Origin: Anarhynchus alexandrinus
Taxonomy: Eukaryota > Chordata > Aves > Charadriiformes > Charadriidae
Length of the DNA stretch: 64,000 nt
Assembly (NCBI GenBank): GCA_008711295.1
Contig: VUYV01000406.1
Coordinates: 127,837-191,836 of the forward strand
Direction of reading: 5' to 3'
Position numbers and translations under genes: made by a program. Of this stretch, positions 37,807 through 52,800 are shown piece after piece (within the stretch, counting starts at the first letter, position 1; each line of letters opens with the position of its first letter). The notes beneath the pieces were generated by a model. The model saw only the letters and a list, made by a program, of their open reading frames with translations. It had not been told where the DNA came from and ran no database searches.

Positions 37807-40800
37807 CTGTCTTTCTCTCAACCCAGAAGGCTTTTTTTCCCCCTTTCCTTTCCACTCCTTTTCTCCCTCTTCTCCCTACCCTTCTTGGGGGCAAAAGGGG
37901 ACAACTGCCTGAGTGGCTGTGTGGTCCTAGCTGCTGGCTGGGGTTAAACAATGGCAAGAAGGAAATGCAAATATCTGCATAGCTATAGATGTATATAAAG
38001 AAAAGGATGACGATGCTCTGCTAGCTGAAAAGAAACTTTGCACACGAGTTGCAATAAGTTCATTGAGTCCGTATGCGCTCCTCATTAGCCTACTCTGGTC
38101 AGCATGTACTCCGGACACCCATGGTGGTGCTCATGCTGAAGGCAGTAAGTCTTGTCGTGGTGGCACTAAATGAGAAGTTGCAGAGAGGGAACTATAAATA
38201 TCTGTCATCCTCTCCCTCCCTTTTTCATAGGGAGAATTAAATTGTTAACAAGGGTGACACGTAACTGATTGCACTGGACAGCTGATTAACATTGTGCCAG
38301 GATAAATAAGGCAGTTTGCAGCTCTCCAGACTATCATAGCAGGTTCCCTTCAGGTTTAGTTGACATCTCTCCATCACTTATAACTAGTTCATTTGGGAGA
38401 GGCGGGGTAAAGGGAAGGTCTTTAACCATGACCACGGAGACTGCATGAAGGAGTATGTAGAGCAGAAAAGATGGCATGCCATCAATTCGCAGCACATCTC
38501 ACTTCACCCTGATTTCTTTACACAGGAAAGCCTTTATACTCCATTTTAAAAGGGAAATTGAGACACTGCAGAAAAAAAGTCACTTTGAAACAGTCATACT
38601 CTTCTGTAGCTTTATAGCCGAGCCTAATCTGTGCCCTGCAGACAAAATAAGAATCCAAACTGCCAAAGAGTTTTGTAAGAAAGCAGACTTGCAAGAACTT
38701 CCATCACATGTCCCAGTTCCTCAGACTTCAACATACTCAAGGATAAACTTTCAAGATTGCCAGTCCCCCTGAACACAGTCTGTGCAAAATGATCTGTGTC
38801 AAATTAGTATGAAAAGCAATACAAATGCCCATATGCTTAATTGCCAGGAATTGAAGAAGCACAGTCTACGTGAAGCACTCAGTGTCCAGCACTAACCTGT
38901 AGGTTTTGGAAAGTAAGGCACACGCTCTGTTCTTCTTCTGTGTTTACACCTGGGTCATATGCGTAACTACTTGATTTTAAAAATATTTGTGTAGTTTTAT
39001 AGGATTTATAGTTAGGTTTGTGGTATGAAGAAGATAAAGAAAAAAATGTTGCCAGGCTGGCTACATGATGTGTTTACTGCTCTTTAAGGCTCAGAACAAA
39101 CTTTTTATATTCATTGAATGGCTTCAAAGAAAACTGATCACGTCATATACATCCTGTAACTACAGATTAGCCAAGCCTTATTCGATGAAAAAATAACACT
39201 GGGAAAGCCGCTACAGGATTTGTAGAAACCTTCACCTTTGTATGTATGCCTTAAGAAAAGTTATTTAAAGCAATTTGCTGTGCTTATTGCTTATTTTATG
39301 TGCTTATCCTATTGATATAGGATATCACATTAAATAACTGCTTGGCAAAACTGGATTAGCATGATTTCAAGAAGCAACAATGTTGTTAGAATTGATTAAT
39401 GTGTTACATATGATTAAGTTAGAGTTCCTACACCAGACATCCCAGAGCAAAGTTAAGGGCAAAACTCAATGGGCTATTAGAAAAACTCAGGGTTTTAATT
39501 TAGTTTTGGAAAAAAAAAAATACTATGACCATTTTTGGATCCAGGTCTTATTTCACCTTAACTGCAGGCTTTATAAAGAAAGCTGTTTTATAAAAATAAA
39601 CCTTACTTTCCTTAATTCAAATCTTTCTCAACATATACGTAGAACTCAGATGCACATAAGTGTCCTGTTTTTAGATTGGATCTATATCTATCCTAAATAA
39701 ACCACCATTTGCATCAGTCTTGCTAAACTGCTTGCCTATTTCTCTGTAAGCAGCTTTTAAAATTAAATTACAACAAAGTAATTGTTTCTATTGACACTAT
39801 GTGTCTTTGCACTAGGGAGGGCAACAGATATTATTTGTTTATTGGAAAAAAACACTGATGGCATTTTTCTCAGCATAACATCACATTTAATTTTATATAT
39901 TAAAACTGAGTTTGAAATTCTGCACCTATATTTATATCAGCTCCAAGTATTTTCTGAAGCCAACCTTGACTGAACGAGATGCAGGCAGCAAAAAATGGGC
40001 AGATAACACCAATGAACTGAATCTGTGCTTGTTCTAGACAATCTTCACTTAGTGTCTCACAAGACGAGGTGTAGCAGAAGCACAGGCCCTGGCAGTTCTA
40101 CAGAAAAGAACTGGCAGCGGTGGAGTAACTAATACGTGGAATTCACCTTTGATTCACCTTCATTCCTGTGCGTGAACGTAGGTGATGCTGGTGACAAAGC
40201 ACCATCAGGCAGCTGGCAGCATTTACCAGCAGCTCATAGCCAGAGAAAGACTGCCATGCCACAGCAAGCCCGCAAGCCCCGCTCCCGGCTGCACCATTTC
40301 TCCTGCTCTCCCCTTCATGCTTACATTGGGATTGACTTGAAGAAAAGTCCCTCACAGGAAACTTTGGCTGTCAACAAAGTTGTGTTTCTGTGAAAAGAAT
40401 GCTATTATTCTGAACACAGACCACGGCAGGCTAGACACAGGCTGGGAGCTGGTCATGGACAACTGGATTTGAATCCTTCAGCACATGGATACTTATTTAC
40501 CTATTTCTCCAGAATAGCTCCCCATTAAAAAAACTGACCCATAAGGAAAAAAAAACCCTCAGCAGATATAGTTACAGTTGATAGAAGTGAAACATCATCA
40601 GTTTGGCCTAGAGTTAATGGGACTACATCTCCCCAAACGGAGCAGGAATGACAAAAGCTTTAAAGAATGAATGCAGTAAAAGTGTCAGAGAAATAAATCA
40701 CTGAATTTCGTGTTTCTCTCCTACCCAGGACACAGTTGATGGCATTTGTTGCATTCCTGCTGTATCCGCTTCACAACAGACATCAATTCTTTGGTGGCCT

Positions 40801-43800
40801 ATATAATAACTAACTATCAGAGACAGTTAACATTTTAAACAAAATTAAGACTACTCACAACAAGCCAGATGAGGATATCAGACAATCATTGACCTGCAGA
40901 TCTCATAAAACAAACAGAACAATGTTTACAGAGCCTCGGATGATTAGCTAAACCACAGTTCTAAGGCATAATGCACTTGGAATAAAAGTTTCAGTCCTAC
41001 CATTGTCCTGACATTCCTGCTTTCTTTTCCTCCTTCTATATTAGAGATATGGGGTTTTGTTTTGCTAGAGGACATACATGCTGTTAAGTCTGCTTGCTTT
41101 CTCTATTAATAGACCTCCCAGAACAAACCAAATTTCAAAATAATTTTAGCAAATCACAGCAAAATGCAGAGAACCAGGTAAATGGGTTGTGTACAGTTCA
41201 TTTTTTGGACAGTAGATTATCAAACAAAAGAAAAAGTTGTTTTGAGTTAGAAAGGATCGATTGGGAAACATAGTATAGGAGATACAAAGACTGGGCTAAA
41301 CCCTAAAGACTCTCCTTCCTCAGCTTGTCTTCGCTGAACTGCTCCTTCCCGTAACCATAAGTTCAAGGCAGCCTAATGCAGGCAGCCAGGCATAGCTCTG
41401 GACCACTGAGTGATGCTATTTGCTGCACAGAACAATTGTGTTAACCGATGATGAATTGCATAAACTCAGCTGCAGCCTGTAGTTTCACCTCATCAGTTGT
41501 ACCAGCTTTGGGCACAGCCTAATTAACTTGCTATTGCTGATCCTAGCTAGGCAGTTTCCTTTTGCCATCTTACTATAAATTCTAGACTGATTCCTTCCCT
41601 AATCTGGATCATTTCACAACATTGTTTTTGAAAGCATTTAAACCAGCAAAAATCTAGGGCAGGATTTTGCTAATAGATGGGAGTAAGATAAAGAAGCAAA
41701 TTCAGACTCTGGCTTGCTGAAAGGACATAACCTTTGGGTTTTTCCTATAATTCTATTTTGATAACCTCTGATGCGAAATCAATACGAAATCACTATAAAG
41801 TGCTATAAACTTGCAATGTGATTTCAAAGAACACAGAAACATCGCAATATTATTAGGTGCTAACATTAGAGATTCTTTTTTAACCTCAATTCTGAGGTCA
41901 GTCTATAGAGCTTTAAGGCCGGATAGAAAGAACAGACAGACTTTTCTTGTTATCATCTAAATCACACCACATACCATTTGTGCCCACACTGTCAAAGTGG
42001 CTGTAGTATCTGCTCTGTAGTTTACCGGTATTATTCAGAATGCAAAGTGACTTTTACCCTCCTCTCTCTTGCTTACAAAGGTCAGTTTTGTAAAACTTGT
42101 CATCTTGATTGATATTCTAATGTCATTTTATAATGAATTGTTTTGTGTATATATATGCAGTGTGGAAGTGGAAACTTTTCTCCAGATTATTGAGAAGACT
42201 TAAGTCTGCAACAAGTGCTAAACAGTGATGAGGACCATGAATGTTTGCCTTGAAGAAGGGAGATCTAATGTCCATCCTGAAAGGAACCACAGCCTGACTA
42301 GCTCTAAGGAGTCTCTTCTTCAGGCTAGAGTGAGCTACCACTCAGAGGTCGGCTTTTCTTTTCAGGAAGGCAATCGAGAAACTGGAAAACAGCTATCTGA
42401 AATGCTCCCACCGGAGCTCGGACTCTTGTTTCGTATCTCCAACCAGGGAACCGTGCACACAGGCTTCCTGCTGTGTCACACAACCCTCTGGGCACCACAT
42501 GTAATGGAAGTGTATCCACAGTGCTCCTGCTGAACACCCGATGCAGCACTGAGTTTGCTGCTCAGCAACATCTCGTGGCATCTCTGAGACTCTTCCAGTG
42601 GGAACATGCCAGTTCATCTAGCTCTTCTGGTGCATGGCTGAATCTTTACCAATATCAGCCCAGAAGCTTGTGGCAAAATGGTTTCTTTTAACTGGAAAAG
42701 GCAGATTAATCAAAACCAAATCCTTACAAGACCATCAATTTTGATCCTCTCACATAGAAATATTTTCATGTCTGCAATAAAACTTTTGGTCAGAATGACA
42801 TCTCATAATACTCACAAGTTCCCTGTGCTTGCTGATAAGAGATACGTGAGATCAAACACCACCCTCACCCCACCTTTTTTGTTGTTCAGCATGGACACTT
42901 GAACCTGTCTATTCCTTGTCTTAGCAAGTTCCCAGAACAGAGATAAACTAAGAGTGAGGGAAAAAAAAAAGTCCTCGTTTCATTTTGATGTGAAATATGA
43001 TTTTTTTTGAGTCTTGACAAAACCACACATTCCTAAATGCCAATCAATCTTAATAAAAATATTATGCATTCGAAAAGCACTATTTCAGTAGGCTGAGAAG
43101 GTCAGAAGGACAGCATTTATTACAGCATTAACTCAGTTTGAAATTCTAGGAAGATATCAAGATTTACTGAGGAAATGATCATTTGCAACCTCGATAGATA
43201 ATGCATATATACAAAATGTTAACATTCTTTATAATGCTTATTGCAGGATTTGTACAAAGCACTCTCTCACACATCCAAAATAAGTCTCAAACTTCTGGAC
43301 AAGAAGTGACTAGATAAAATTTTAATAAATATCAAAATGCTAGAGGTCTCAACATAGTGCCTATGTTTTACAAAAAGATTCTTTCAAAACCTGTTCTTTC
43401 CTGCTTTCACTCCTAGCTTTTGTGTTCTAGGTCTGTGTATGAAAATGTGTGAGGAAAAGAAATAAAAAGATTCAGAACATGCTCAAGCAAAGCTGGAAAA
43501 TAAATGTCAAAAGACAAAGAGGTAAAAATCAATAAATTTCAAACGTAAAGCTACATATTCTCTTAACATGACATTAATTCAAAAATTGGCTGCCATTCAA
43601 CTGAAAAGTAAGTATGTCTTTCCTCTCTAATGCTAGTAAGGTTTGTTCTATTAATACATTGTACCTTTTTTCTAAGCACACTCTCAGTGCAAAGCTTTAG
43701 CCTTGTTTTCTTTAAGTGCTCTTCTGGAGTTCTTTATACCACTTTATTGCCTTTAGAAAACTGGATGCACCACTCTGAAAAAGCCAGCAAATTATTCTGG

Positions 43801-46800
43801 ACATACCTTCTAACTGCAGATGTTCCCTAATATTTCCCAAACAAGCAAAATAACACATGAATTAATTTCACCCACGACTACTTATCAGCAGTTTTCTGGT
43901 GCAATCCAGATACACTTATACATTTTTGGGAATAACAGAGAAAGTAGTAGTAGGGCTTATAAATTTCAGTTTCACTCCAAAGAGGTCCTCTGGGCTTCCC
44001 TTCAAAAAGGACAACCACCAAGAACCAATCACAATCACCTGAAGATTAACATCACTAATTATTTGTCATTCTCTTTTCCTTTGTTTGTAAAATTCAGGAT
44101 GTTAACAGCAAGCTAGACCATACGCCCCCAGATCCCACACTGAGTTTCATAATCATATGCACACACACAAGATATGTTTTGTTTGTCTTTGTTTAACTCC
44201 TCTTAGGGCAAACTACAGACCAGGGGTAGCAACTGCAATCAGGCTAAGGGTGCTACAGAAAGAATATGTGTATCAACTGTACATAGTAATTATTGCATGC
44301 ATCACTGTTTACTTCAATATAGCTAATTCTCATTAAGATGCAAATCTACTGAGTCACAGCAATTTGAAGGAAAAAAGTTTGTGACTCAGGAGCACATACT
44401 GATTGGAAGCTCTAATATTTATTTGGGATCAGACTGAGGTCATTTGCCTCAGTGCCCTCAAGTGCCATTAAGAGGTGTTACTCTGCAATACTGTTGGGTT
44501 GTCTGGCATCCAATGGGAAATCCATGGAACGCTTCTTAACGTATTTCCTGTCCTAATAACAGATAACCACAGTTTCAAGAAAACTATTATCTTTATACAT
44601 AGGAACAGCACAATATGACTACGCTACATGATGGCAGTAGAACTAGCAAACAGTGTCTGCCTGTCAAGTGCAGTTAGCCCCATACCACTCCGTGAGGAAG
44701 AACCATTGGGCTCACAAAAATCACAGCCAATGTTTCAGTCTAAGCATGCCATGTAGATGCTTTATATTTAAGCTGGAAAATCATTATCTATTCTTATTGT
44801 ATCCCTTCTGGAGCCAATACCTTGTCTTTTGCAAGGAAAAAAGCAGAAAAATGTATAATCAAGGAAAGAGGCTGAAGAGGTGGATGCTTAACTGTGTTAC
44901 GGACTTTCTTTAATTAAAGCCTCTCTTAACCTGCTCTTAATCAAAGCAAATGGCAAGTGGCATGCTCAGCAGATGGGTACAGCTGTACATAACAACCATG
45001 CAGGTGTTTAATTTTATATTTGGCAAGTACAGGAAGCAGCATTCAAACATTTGAGGGTGAGGGGGTGGTTAGTGAGGGAGGGTTTCAAAGACACATGCCA
45101 CTGAAAAAGGGAGATTATTCTGCCACTATTAAGTTACTCAATCAACTTCGCTACTTTTGTGTTAAATCCCAGTTTGAATTACAGGGGCAGATGTATAATC
45201 TACGAGGCTTTCCAGAGTAATCCCTCTTCTCTTGCTTCCCCCTGCCCTGTATTTTTTTTTTTTTAAGGCTAACTGTACTCAACAGCAGCTTTCTGTCTTC
45301 TCGCATACCAGAAGCAGTTCTTATTCTTTGTCTCCTATTCCCAATACAAAAGACACTGAATGAGTCAGAGGAGACAAAACCAAACCCATCCTAGGTAGAA
45401 ATTTATCACTGACAGAGCCAGGAGTTCCAGAAACGTGTGAAGAAGGCAGTGAGAGAGGTTGCATGAACAGAGAAAAGAAACTCAAATGCAGGACTTTCCA
45501 GACAAAGTGCAAATCCAGGAAAGTAATTATTGAGATTCTAACAAAACAAGAAAAAAAGAGTATCCATTTTCACTAGAGGTCTGCCACATATAATTAAAAT
45601 GAAAAACAGTCCTTCAAAGCAAAGCCAAGGAAGGCTAAATTTTGCATTTCACAAATATCACTAATCCCTTGCACCCCCAGTAATTCACAGTAACATTTAC
45701 CTGCAAGAATAAAATGGAATAAGGCCAGGTAAACAAAACACAGGGAAAATGGCAAGTATTTGGTATCTTGCATATAAAACACACCAAAGGAAGGAATTTT
45801 GGCAAAGCAAAAGATGAGCAAAAAAACACAGCTTGTAAGGGAACAGTAGTGAAACGTAGAAGTGGCAGTACCATCAGCTGCATTAATAGGTATTATCCGG
45901 ACATTTATTACAGGTACAGACAAGGAAGGAGGCAGAATGTGCAATTTCAAAGCACACAAGTCAGTGTTAAGGTTAAAGTGATTCAGAGACTGCTGCTATT
46001 ACTTTTTCCACTCATTTTCACGTACTACAGTACATTAAAGGTTAGCTAAAAATAGATTACACACTTTCATAATATTGCTTTCCCACATATTCCCTTGATA
46101 TACTATACTCTTTCAAATTAGAATAGAAATATCCAGCAGAGTCCCTCTGTGTTTTTCCAGGCACAGAAAGAAGTTCAAATACCCTTGTTTAACAATCTGA
46201 ATATAAAGAGGAACGGAGCAGCTTAAGAATTCCTTCCATCAGTATTTCTCAGACTTACTGAAAATACAACCCCCCCTTTTGGCTCTCTGTTTCTCTCTGC
46301 TTGCAAAGTCTGAGACAGTTGGTAGGATGTTTTGAACACTTTAAAGCTTTGTCTATTAATTTCCAGTTCCTCTGGCATGCTTCTATAGTCTTCAAAAAGT
46401 GGTATGGCACCCCACAGCTGGAGAAACAGTGACTTGGATGGCTATCGTAATTGAAGCACATAGGAGTTTAACACGGGAATCACTGAATAAGGTTCCTTGT
46501 ACTAAGCTGAAGATTTATAGGACATATAGGACTCTTTTTTATGCAATAAAGGAAACATTTGGTTTGCTTTCAGTCAGAGTAATTGTTAATGCACCCAACT
46601 CCATAAGCACTTCAGGTACTATTCAGGTGACCATGATTCCTACGGTAATGAGTGATACATGACCCAGAGACCCCTAACCAGTCCTGTGCCAAGAAACTAA
46701 ACAGATCCACAGGTGAACTGCTAAAAGACCAAGTTCTGAGAGCACTGCTGGGAACAATTTCCCTTTTCTGGCTTTAGATTTTACAGTCTGGAGGGGGAAT

Positions 46801-49800
46801 CTTCCGCCACTGTTGAGAATCATTTCTGAATTTAAACACAAGGTTCTGAAAACAAGGATTTAGGAGACTAAAACCAAGGTACCCAACAGACCAAAATATT
46901 TCCCATATATCCTACTGTATGTATCACTTAATACTTGCTAATAGGAAAATAAGCTTTCTAAGGAATAACATTATACAGCAACGCCTAATTTAATTCATCT
47001 TCACCTTAAATACCCAACCTACATCTCTGAATTTTTTTCTTGATATCATTGAAACCGAAAAGCCCAGAACTTGAAATACATTTTAATAGTTTTCCTGTTA
47101 TTCCTAATAGCCAGAATTCAAACAAAAATCAGTGAACACTCTTTTCCCAAAGAATACTGATCAAAATTATTATCATCTAGTTTGTTACATGGATGATAAC
47201 TGTCTATAAAACTGCTGTCCAATAGTAGGTTCTTCAACTACCAATAAAGCAAATTATTTAATAATCTTAAAAAGATCTTGCTGCTGTCTCTGTTGAGGCA
47301 AGAACTACAATGTGGTGCATTTGAAGGGCTCCTCCAGAAACCCACAGGAGCCACACAGTGATACCTACTGGCCTCTCCCACCAGAACAAGACCATTAGTG
47401 CTATGTAATATAGCAGGTGAGGAATATGTTTGCACAAATAAATCTACTTAACTCTTCCCGATTGAAGTAAAACTGGACATGTCTATATACAGAACAGTTT
47501 ATATCTGTTTGATAAACCAAACTGTTCTTTCATCTGAGGTCAATCCAAACCATTTAACGTGAGATTTGCAATAGTGAATTTCTAACATTAAATATTACAA
47601 TTTATTATAATCATTAGAAATGTTGGTAACTTTTCTTAAGTATTTTTTATTTTAAAATTTGTCAAAGATAATCGCCGGTATGGTTTTGAAATGCAAGTTT
47701 TTAATGACAAGCATGTTAAACATGGAAGAGTAGTTAAGAAAGGGAAAAAATACAATAAGAGTGACTTGCTTTACCTATAGGCTGCAGCATAAACGAAGTA
47801 CAAAGAACCATTATACTCACAACACATACACACGGGACAAAGTTTTAATTCATCACACGTTCCTTAAAAACACAAACTTTATTTAGTCAGCATTTTGATT
47901 TCCAAAATTTTTCCTGTTCTATTTCTGCAATCGCAACATGATTTTGTTAAATATTTAAAAGCTTCCTTCTCAGCAATAAGCAAATTGTCTATTTGTATAG
48001 TAGATGAAACACTAGTTAAACCTTGGAGAATTACAAATATAAACAGAATAAGGATTCAGGTCAAAACAAAAATAAAATTAGAGTCTAGAAATGTTTGTAG
48101 GAAATAGCACTACTTATATTTACCAAATTCATGTAGAATTAAAGTGGAAGAAGCTGTGTACTCAAAGCTAACTTTTACGACAACCTATACTTCCATAAAT
48201 ATTTATTATCAATACAGCATATCTAACCAGCTAAACCATTCTAGCCATATTTGCATTTCAGAGTGATTATTTTTGAAGCTAGAATATTAATTTCCTTGAA
48301 ATGAATAATTTATTGTGGCTATTTTTCATTTCTCCCTTGTGCGTATTTTCAAGAAAATGGTGTCCTAAGGCTTGAATAATTACCAGCCAAATACTAGATA
48401 GTTACCTTAATCTTTACTCAAGATACATGTATGTGTGCGTGTCATCAGGGCTTCCTAGTATTTTCTCCAGCAGATATTAGGTAAGACTAGAAAATACAGC
48501 TACAAGATGATTCAACTTTTTTTTGAGTCAAGATGATTCAAAGTTTCAATACCAACAGTATGTAGTTATATAGGGCATCTCTTTTGGTCTCTCAGATTAT
48601 TTAGGGCTATAATTTCAATTTACATTCTCTAATTTTGTCACAGACAGAGGCAGAGTCAGGTGAAACACAGGTAAGATACTGTAGGGCTCCTCTTGAGGGA
48701 AACAGGACTGCAGTCATGGAAAGCAACTTTGAAGTTTAAAAAAAAAAAATCGTCATGACTTCAGCAGATGCTGCTATTTTTGAGGGGCATTTCAGGTTTG
48801 GCACTAGCACATCCCATCTGTCCTGGCAGCACATCTCTTCCATGACTGCCTCCATGTAGAGGAGCCCACAGCCTCTCACCCCATATGGCTTCTCAGGTCA
48901 GAGATCAGCACAGGCAGCTACAGACTTAGTAGTACTCTATGGAATCTACCACACTGTTATTGATTTGAAGTGGGTTATACTTTTGATTGAAAAAAGGAAA
49001 AAAGGGGAGGGGAAAAAAAGAATAGCAAAGGCTAATACAATAGCTGGTTTTCTAGCAAGCAGTACTACGGTCACGGGCACTGAAACTCTCTGTTCCTGAT
49101 ATTTTTATGTTCCTCTCTTAAAGCTGCTTGGGTTTGTTCTGTATATTTTGAGCAAAATCTATAAAACATGCCTTACAATTTGAAAACTTCATTCTTCAGT
49201 TTGTCCATCCTGTTTGGCTCTGGGCAGAAGCAAAGCCAGGCTCAGCACAGCTGAGGGAACGCAACGGTGCAGGCAGTAGGTGGGGATGCTCCAGACTCCC
49301 ACCGAACCATTTCTATGCCCAAGGACCTGCCAGTGGCAGATCCAGATGGGTCTGAAGGAGCACACTGGGGCAGAGCCAACATGTTCCCACTTCCACTGCT
49401 AGCCCAGAGTTGGTGAACTCACTGACAGACATGACCTACCGGGAAAAAGACAGCCTATGTTCTATAAAGGGAAAATTATGTGTCTTACAATACTGCAAAG
49501 GACACTTCTGAAGGAAAAGCTGATAAGGGTCATCAGTGACTAGAGAATACCTGGAGCAATGAAATGCTTTCAGTGAGATCCCTCAAAAATAAACAAACCA
49601 ACCAACCCCAAAAAAATCTTCTATAGGAATGAGCACATGAACCCAAATACAGACCAGTTGTGAACATACAGTGGCCCTTTGTTCAGGGACATCCATTGTA
49701 AAGGTGGGAGAAACAGTGTAAGGAAACTGTATGCCCCCCCTGTCTTCTTGCCACCACAGGGCCCAGCCTCTCTGTCTGCCCCATGCCCATGATACCCAGC

Positions 49801-52800
49801 CTCCTCTCAGCTTTTCAGCCTTGCAGCCCACGTGCCGACTCCAGCTGCGCTTCTCTCCATGCTGCCCGCTGTCTCGCTGCCCAGGTGCCACCCTCCAACC
49901 CCTGTGGACAAGAATTAGGAAGATGCTCACCCTGTTTAATTATTAGCCTCAAAAGACAACAATCTTTTGGGGATCTTCTGAGTGTGAAGTAAGATGCTGC
50001 TTGCTCTGTTTCAGTTAAGCTGCCGAGTATCAAAATTTCTGGAAAATGTCAGAATCTGAGTATTTATTATAGTTCAGTACAGACACTACACTTTATATGC
50101 AGTGTTTACTGTCTCTCAGCCTCATGCAAACTGCAAATAGTTATAAAATAGTTAGCTCTTCCAGAGGGCAGAAAAATGCATTTTCTTCACTGTAAATTAC
50201 AAGTAAACATAAAATGGCAACTACCCAGGCAGTAACATACAAAACATACACTGATACAGTAACCAATGCATAAGGGTACAAACTGCATATCTACTACTGC
50301 TGTTTCTTATACAAACTTCCTAAGTGCGAATGTTAAATAGATACTTTCACCAACTTCGGGGCTCTAAACCTGCCAGCTTTCCTTATAATCATCTTAAACA
50401 TTTAAACAAATTCAGAAGGTTTCCATAAGGACTAAAGCATTAGCAGTTACAGCATAAGCTGAAGATGGAATTTACTGCTATCGTTCTGCATCTAATGTTT
50501 GCACAAGTCTAATCGATTAAGACATTCCCAGATGGTTTTAACATTTAACAGAATCTAAAGAATGACAGTCAGATTTTTTAATACTCATAGAGTCACAGAA
50601 GAGTGGCATCAATAAGACAAATTGTATGAGTAAGTGGCATTAGAATGCATTGGCAATGCGCCCAAAAAGTTATTTTTAAGGACTGCAACAAGAAATATTC
50701 CAATTAGACTACGTAAATTACCAGAATGTAACCATCATTACTGAAAAGAGAATTTCCCTTGTTACCATAAAAAGAATTCATTGTACAGACTGGAGAAATA
50801 TATACTCTTTGGGCTTACTATTAAAATAAATGCAATAAGTTATAATTAAATGGGTCTTAAATTGCAATAATTACCTAGAAACACTGAACAGATGAGCACA
50901 GGTGAACAGTACACACAAAGCATGCAGCGAAGAAAATGAGAATAAATGCTTGCTTTCTCTTTTAAATGCTGCGTCTTCAAGTAAGCAACCTGATGTCAGC
51001 TCAGCCAACCAACATAGTTGATGTAATTAAACAATGATACAGGTTTATTATATAACCAAATGGAAAGTGGTAGACAGGTCTGAACAGCACTAAAAGAAGA
51101 TTTAATTAAGTTTGCAGAAGATCTAATTATGCAATGCTGGAACCAAAGTATACGAACTCGATCTGTTCTGGTCTGACACTTCTTTCCAGCTTTTTATTCT
51201 AGAATTTCAAAGGTTATTTTAAAAATGATAAATGAGGAAAAAAAGGAGGAATTGGTCTGAAATAATGAATTTTTCATATCAAAAATCAGCACAAAAAAAG
51301 GAAGGTACTCTGCAATGGAATAAATGGCAGCTGCACCAGGCACAAGCTTTTATGTTTAACTTCGCAACAAGCAGAATATTCATTGCTTTTCATAAAAAGG
51401 AAATGTGAAAATCTAAGCAAATCTCATCATTAAATGCCCCTTCCTAATGCATTTCAGGTTGACTAACACATCCCTAAAGTCACTGACATCAGCGTAGTTC
51501 AGCTGACAGCACCCTGCAGCCCTCCTGCAGGTCACCCAGCAATTAGCCAATTCCCTTGTCCCTTTTCTCTGCTCTGCTGTTGGCTGTTGAGGGGACTCTG
51601 TCATCTCTCCACTGCCAGCGGGCAGGTAGTCTGGTCTCCTTCTCCCTACTTACTTCTGCTTTCACCCCATGACATGTTGCCTCCCAGTGACACAGTCCCT
51701 TGTCTTGAGCTAGTCAAGCTGCCAGGGAGCAGAAGGGTCTTGTAGGCAATTTGCCTATATAATCTCCCTTCTTTGCTCTGCTTCTCACCCCCTTGCAGGA
51801 CTTCCTTGAGCCTTTCAATGGGCCAGTCCTGAAAAGCCGCATGTGTTTTATTTAGACTTGAACGATTAGCTCAGCAGGTTGTTTCTTGGAACAAAATCTC
51901 CTTTTCCAACAGCAGAAGTTAACAATCAAGATATATTACAACAGTGGCCTTTTGCCTCAGAAAGGTTCACTGTGCTCCAAGCTGTGTACACTGTAAGCAT
52001 CGCCACACACATACAAAAAAAAAAAAGTGCACAGGGAAAGAAATACAGAAAGGAAAACGGCAATTTGACTGAGATCAGAATGGACAAAAGGGCCAAATCA
52101 GTTGTGCAGCCACAGAGACCTGCTGAGCTGCATGGCTCCAGTGAGACCATACAGCAGCACCTAAGCATGAGCAACATGTTGCAGAGGACCCTATGCACTG
52201 CCTACCCTGCTCACCATGATGCCTTGGAGGCAACAGGCAGGCTTCCACCCTCCCCTGCCAGCCATGCTGCTCTTACACCAGCTGCCAATACACCTCAGCC
52301 ATATTTTTATTAGCTATGATTTAAAAGTATGATGAAAAATGCTTTTAGTAAATACAGAAGTAACATTTTAAGGACGTCAGTGAAATAAATTGGTGTTAAG
52401 GTACATTCCTTATTGTCTAGTTTTGTCCAGAATACTTGAATTAGTTTCTCCACAGTTTTTTCCAACTACTGTTTGGTAGTTGCCTCTCTACTTGATCAGT
52501 GATTTCTTTTTGCTCCCTCAGCTGTTGTCTATCCAATGACATGCTTAGACACATCTGAGAAATTCAAGTGTCTCATTCTCCTCACTCATGTCTATCTCAA
52601 TTCAATTCTCTTTCAGTTCTCTTTTCCTCTCAGACAATTCCTTGTTAGTATAAATCACCTGTCACTTATCTTGATAGATTTAGTTGGATCCAAACCGAGA
52701 AAGCTGAGATAATTCTCAGCTCTCACCATAGCACTGTTTATTTTTTTCATTCTGCCGTTCCACATAGCAATGCTACAGTTTCCAAACTTCATTTTAATAC

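Larger units (their letters stand above)
37555..37956 (+). mobile_element. Endogenous retrovirus LTR, 5'-truncated or solo
   Basis: An avian ERV long terminal repeat fragment. In order: TTCCATACCATAGATGTCATGCTCGG; a TATA-like TATAAAA (37660-37666); GGGAATGTCCCAGCG; ATT/GTT trinucleotides (37756-37779); the polyadenylation signal ATTAAA (37801-37806) followed by CTGTCTTTCTCTCAACCCA; a pyrimidine-rich U5; and the end GCTGGCTGGGGTTAAACAATGGCA. This arrangement matches LTRs widespread in birds, probably class III/ERVL-like, whose right end is normally GGTTAAACCACGACA. The matching left end (TGT..TGGTTTAACCCC) is not visible, so the 5' part is lost or too diverged and the left boundary is approximate. 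No gag, pol or env remains beside it. Confidence 0.75.

Noticed and set aside
45594..45959. 121-codon hydrophobic minus frame as a membrane protein
   Set aside because: Hydrophobicity follows from T-rich composition; no conserved motif or splice-site-like edges seen.
49731..49930. C-rich segment with overlapping frames as an exon
   Set aside because: Frames on both strands are mere composition effects and I recognise no domain or clear splice pair.
51879..52313. 144-codon frame as a gene
   Set aside because: It starts at TTG, contains a poly-A-encoded lysine run, lacks any motif, and an antisense frame overlaps it.
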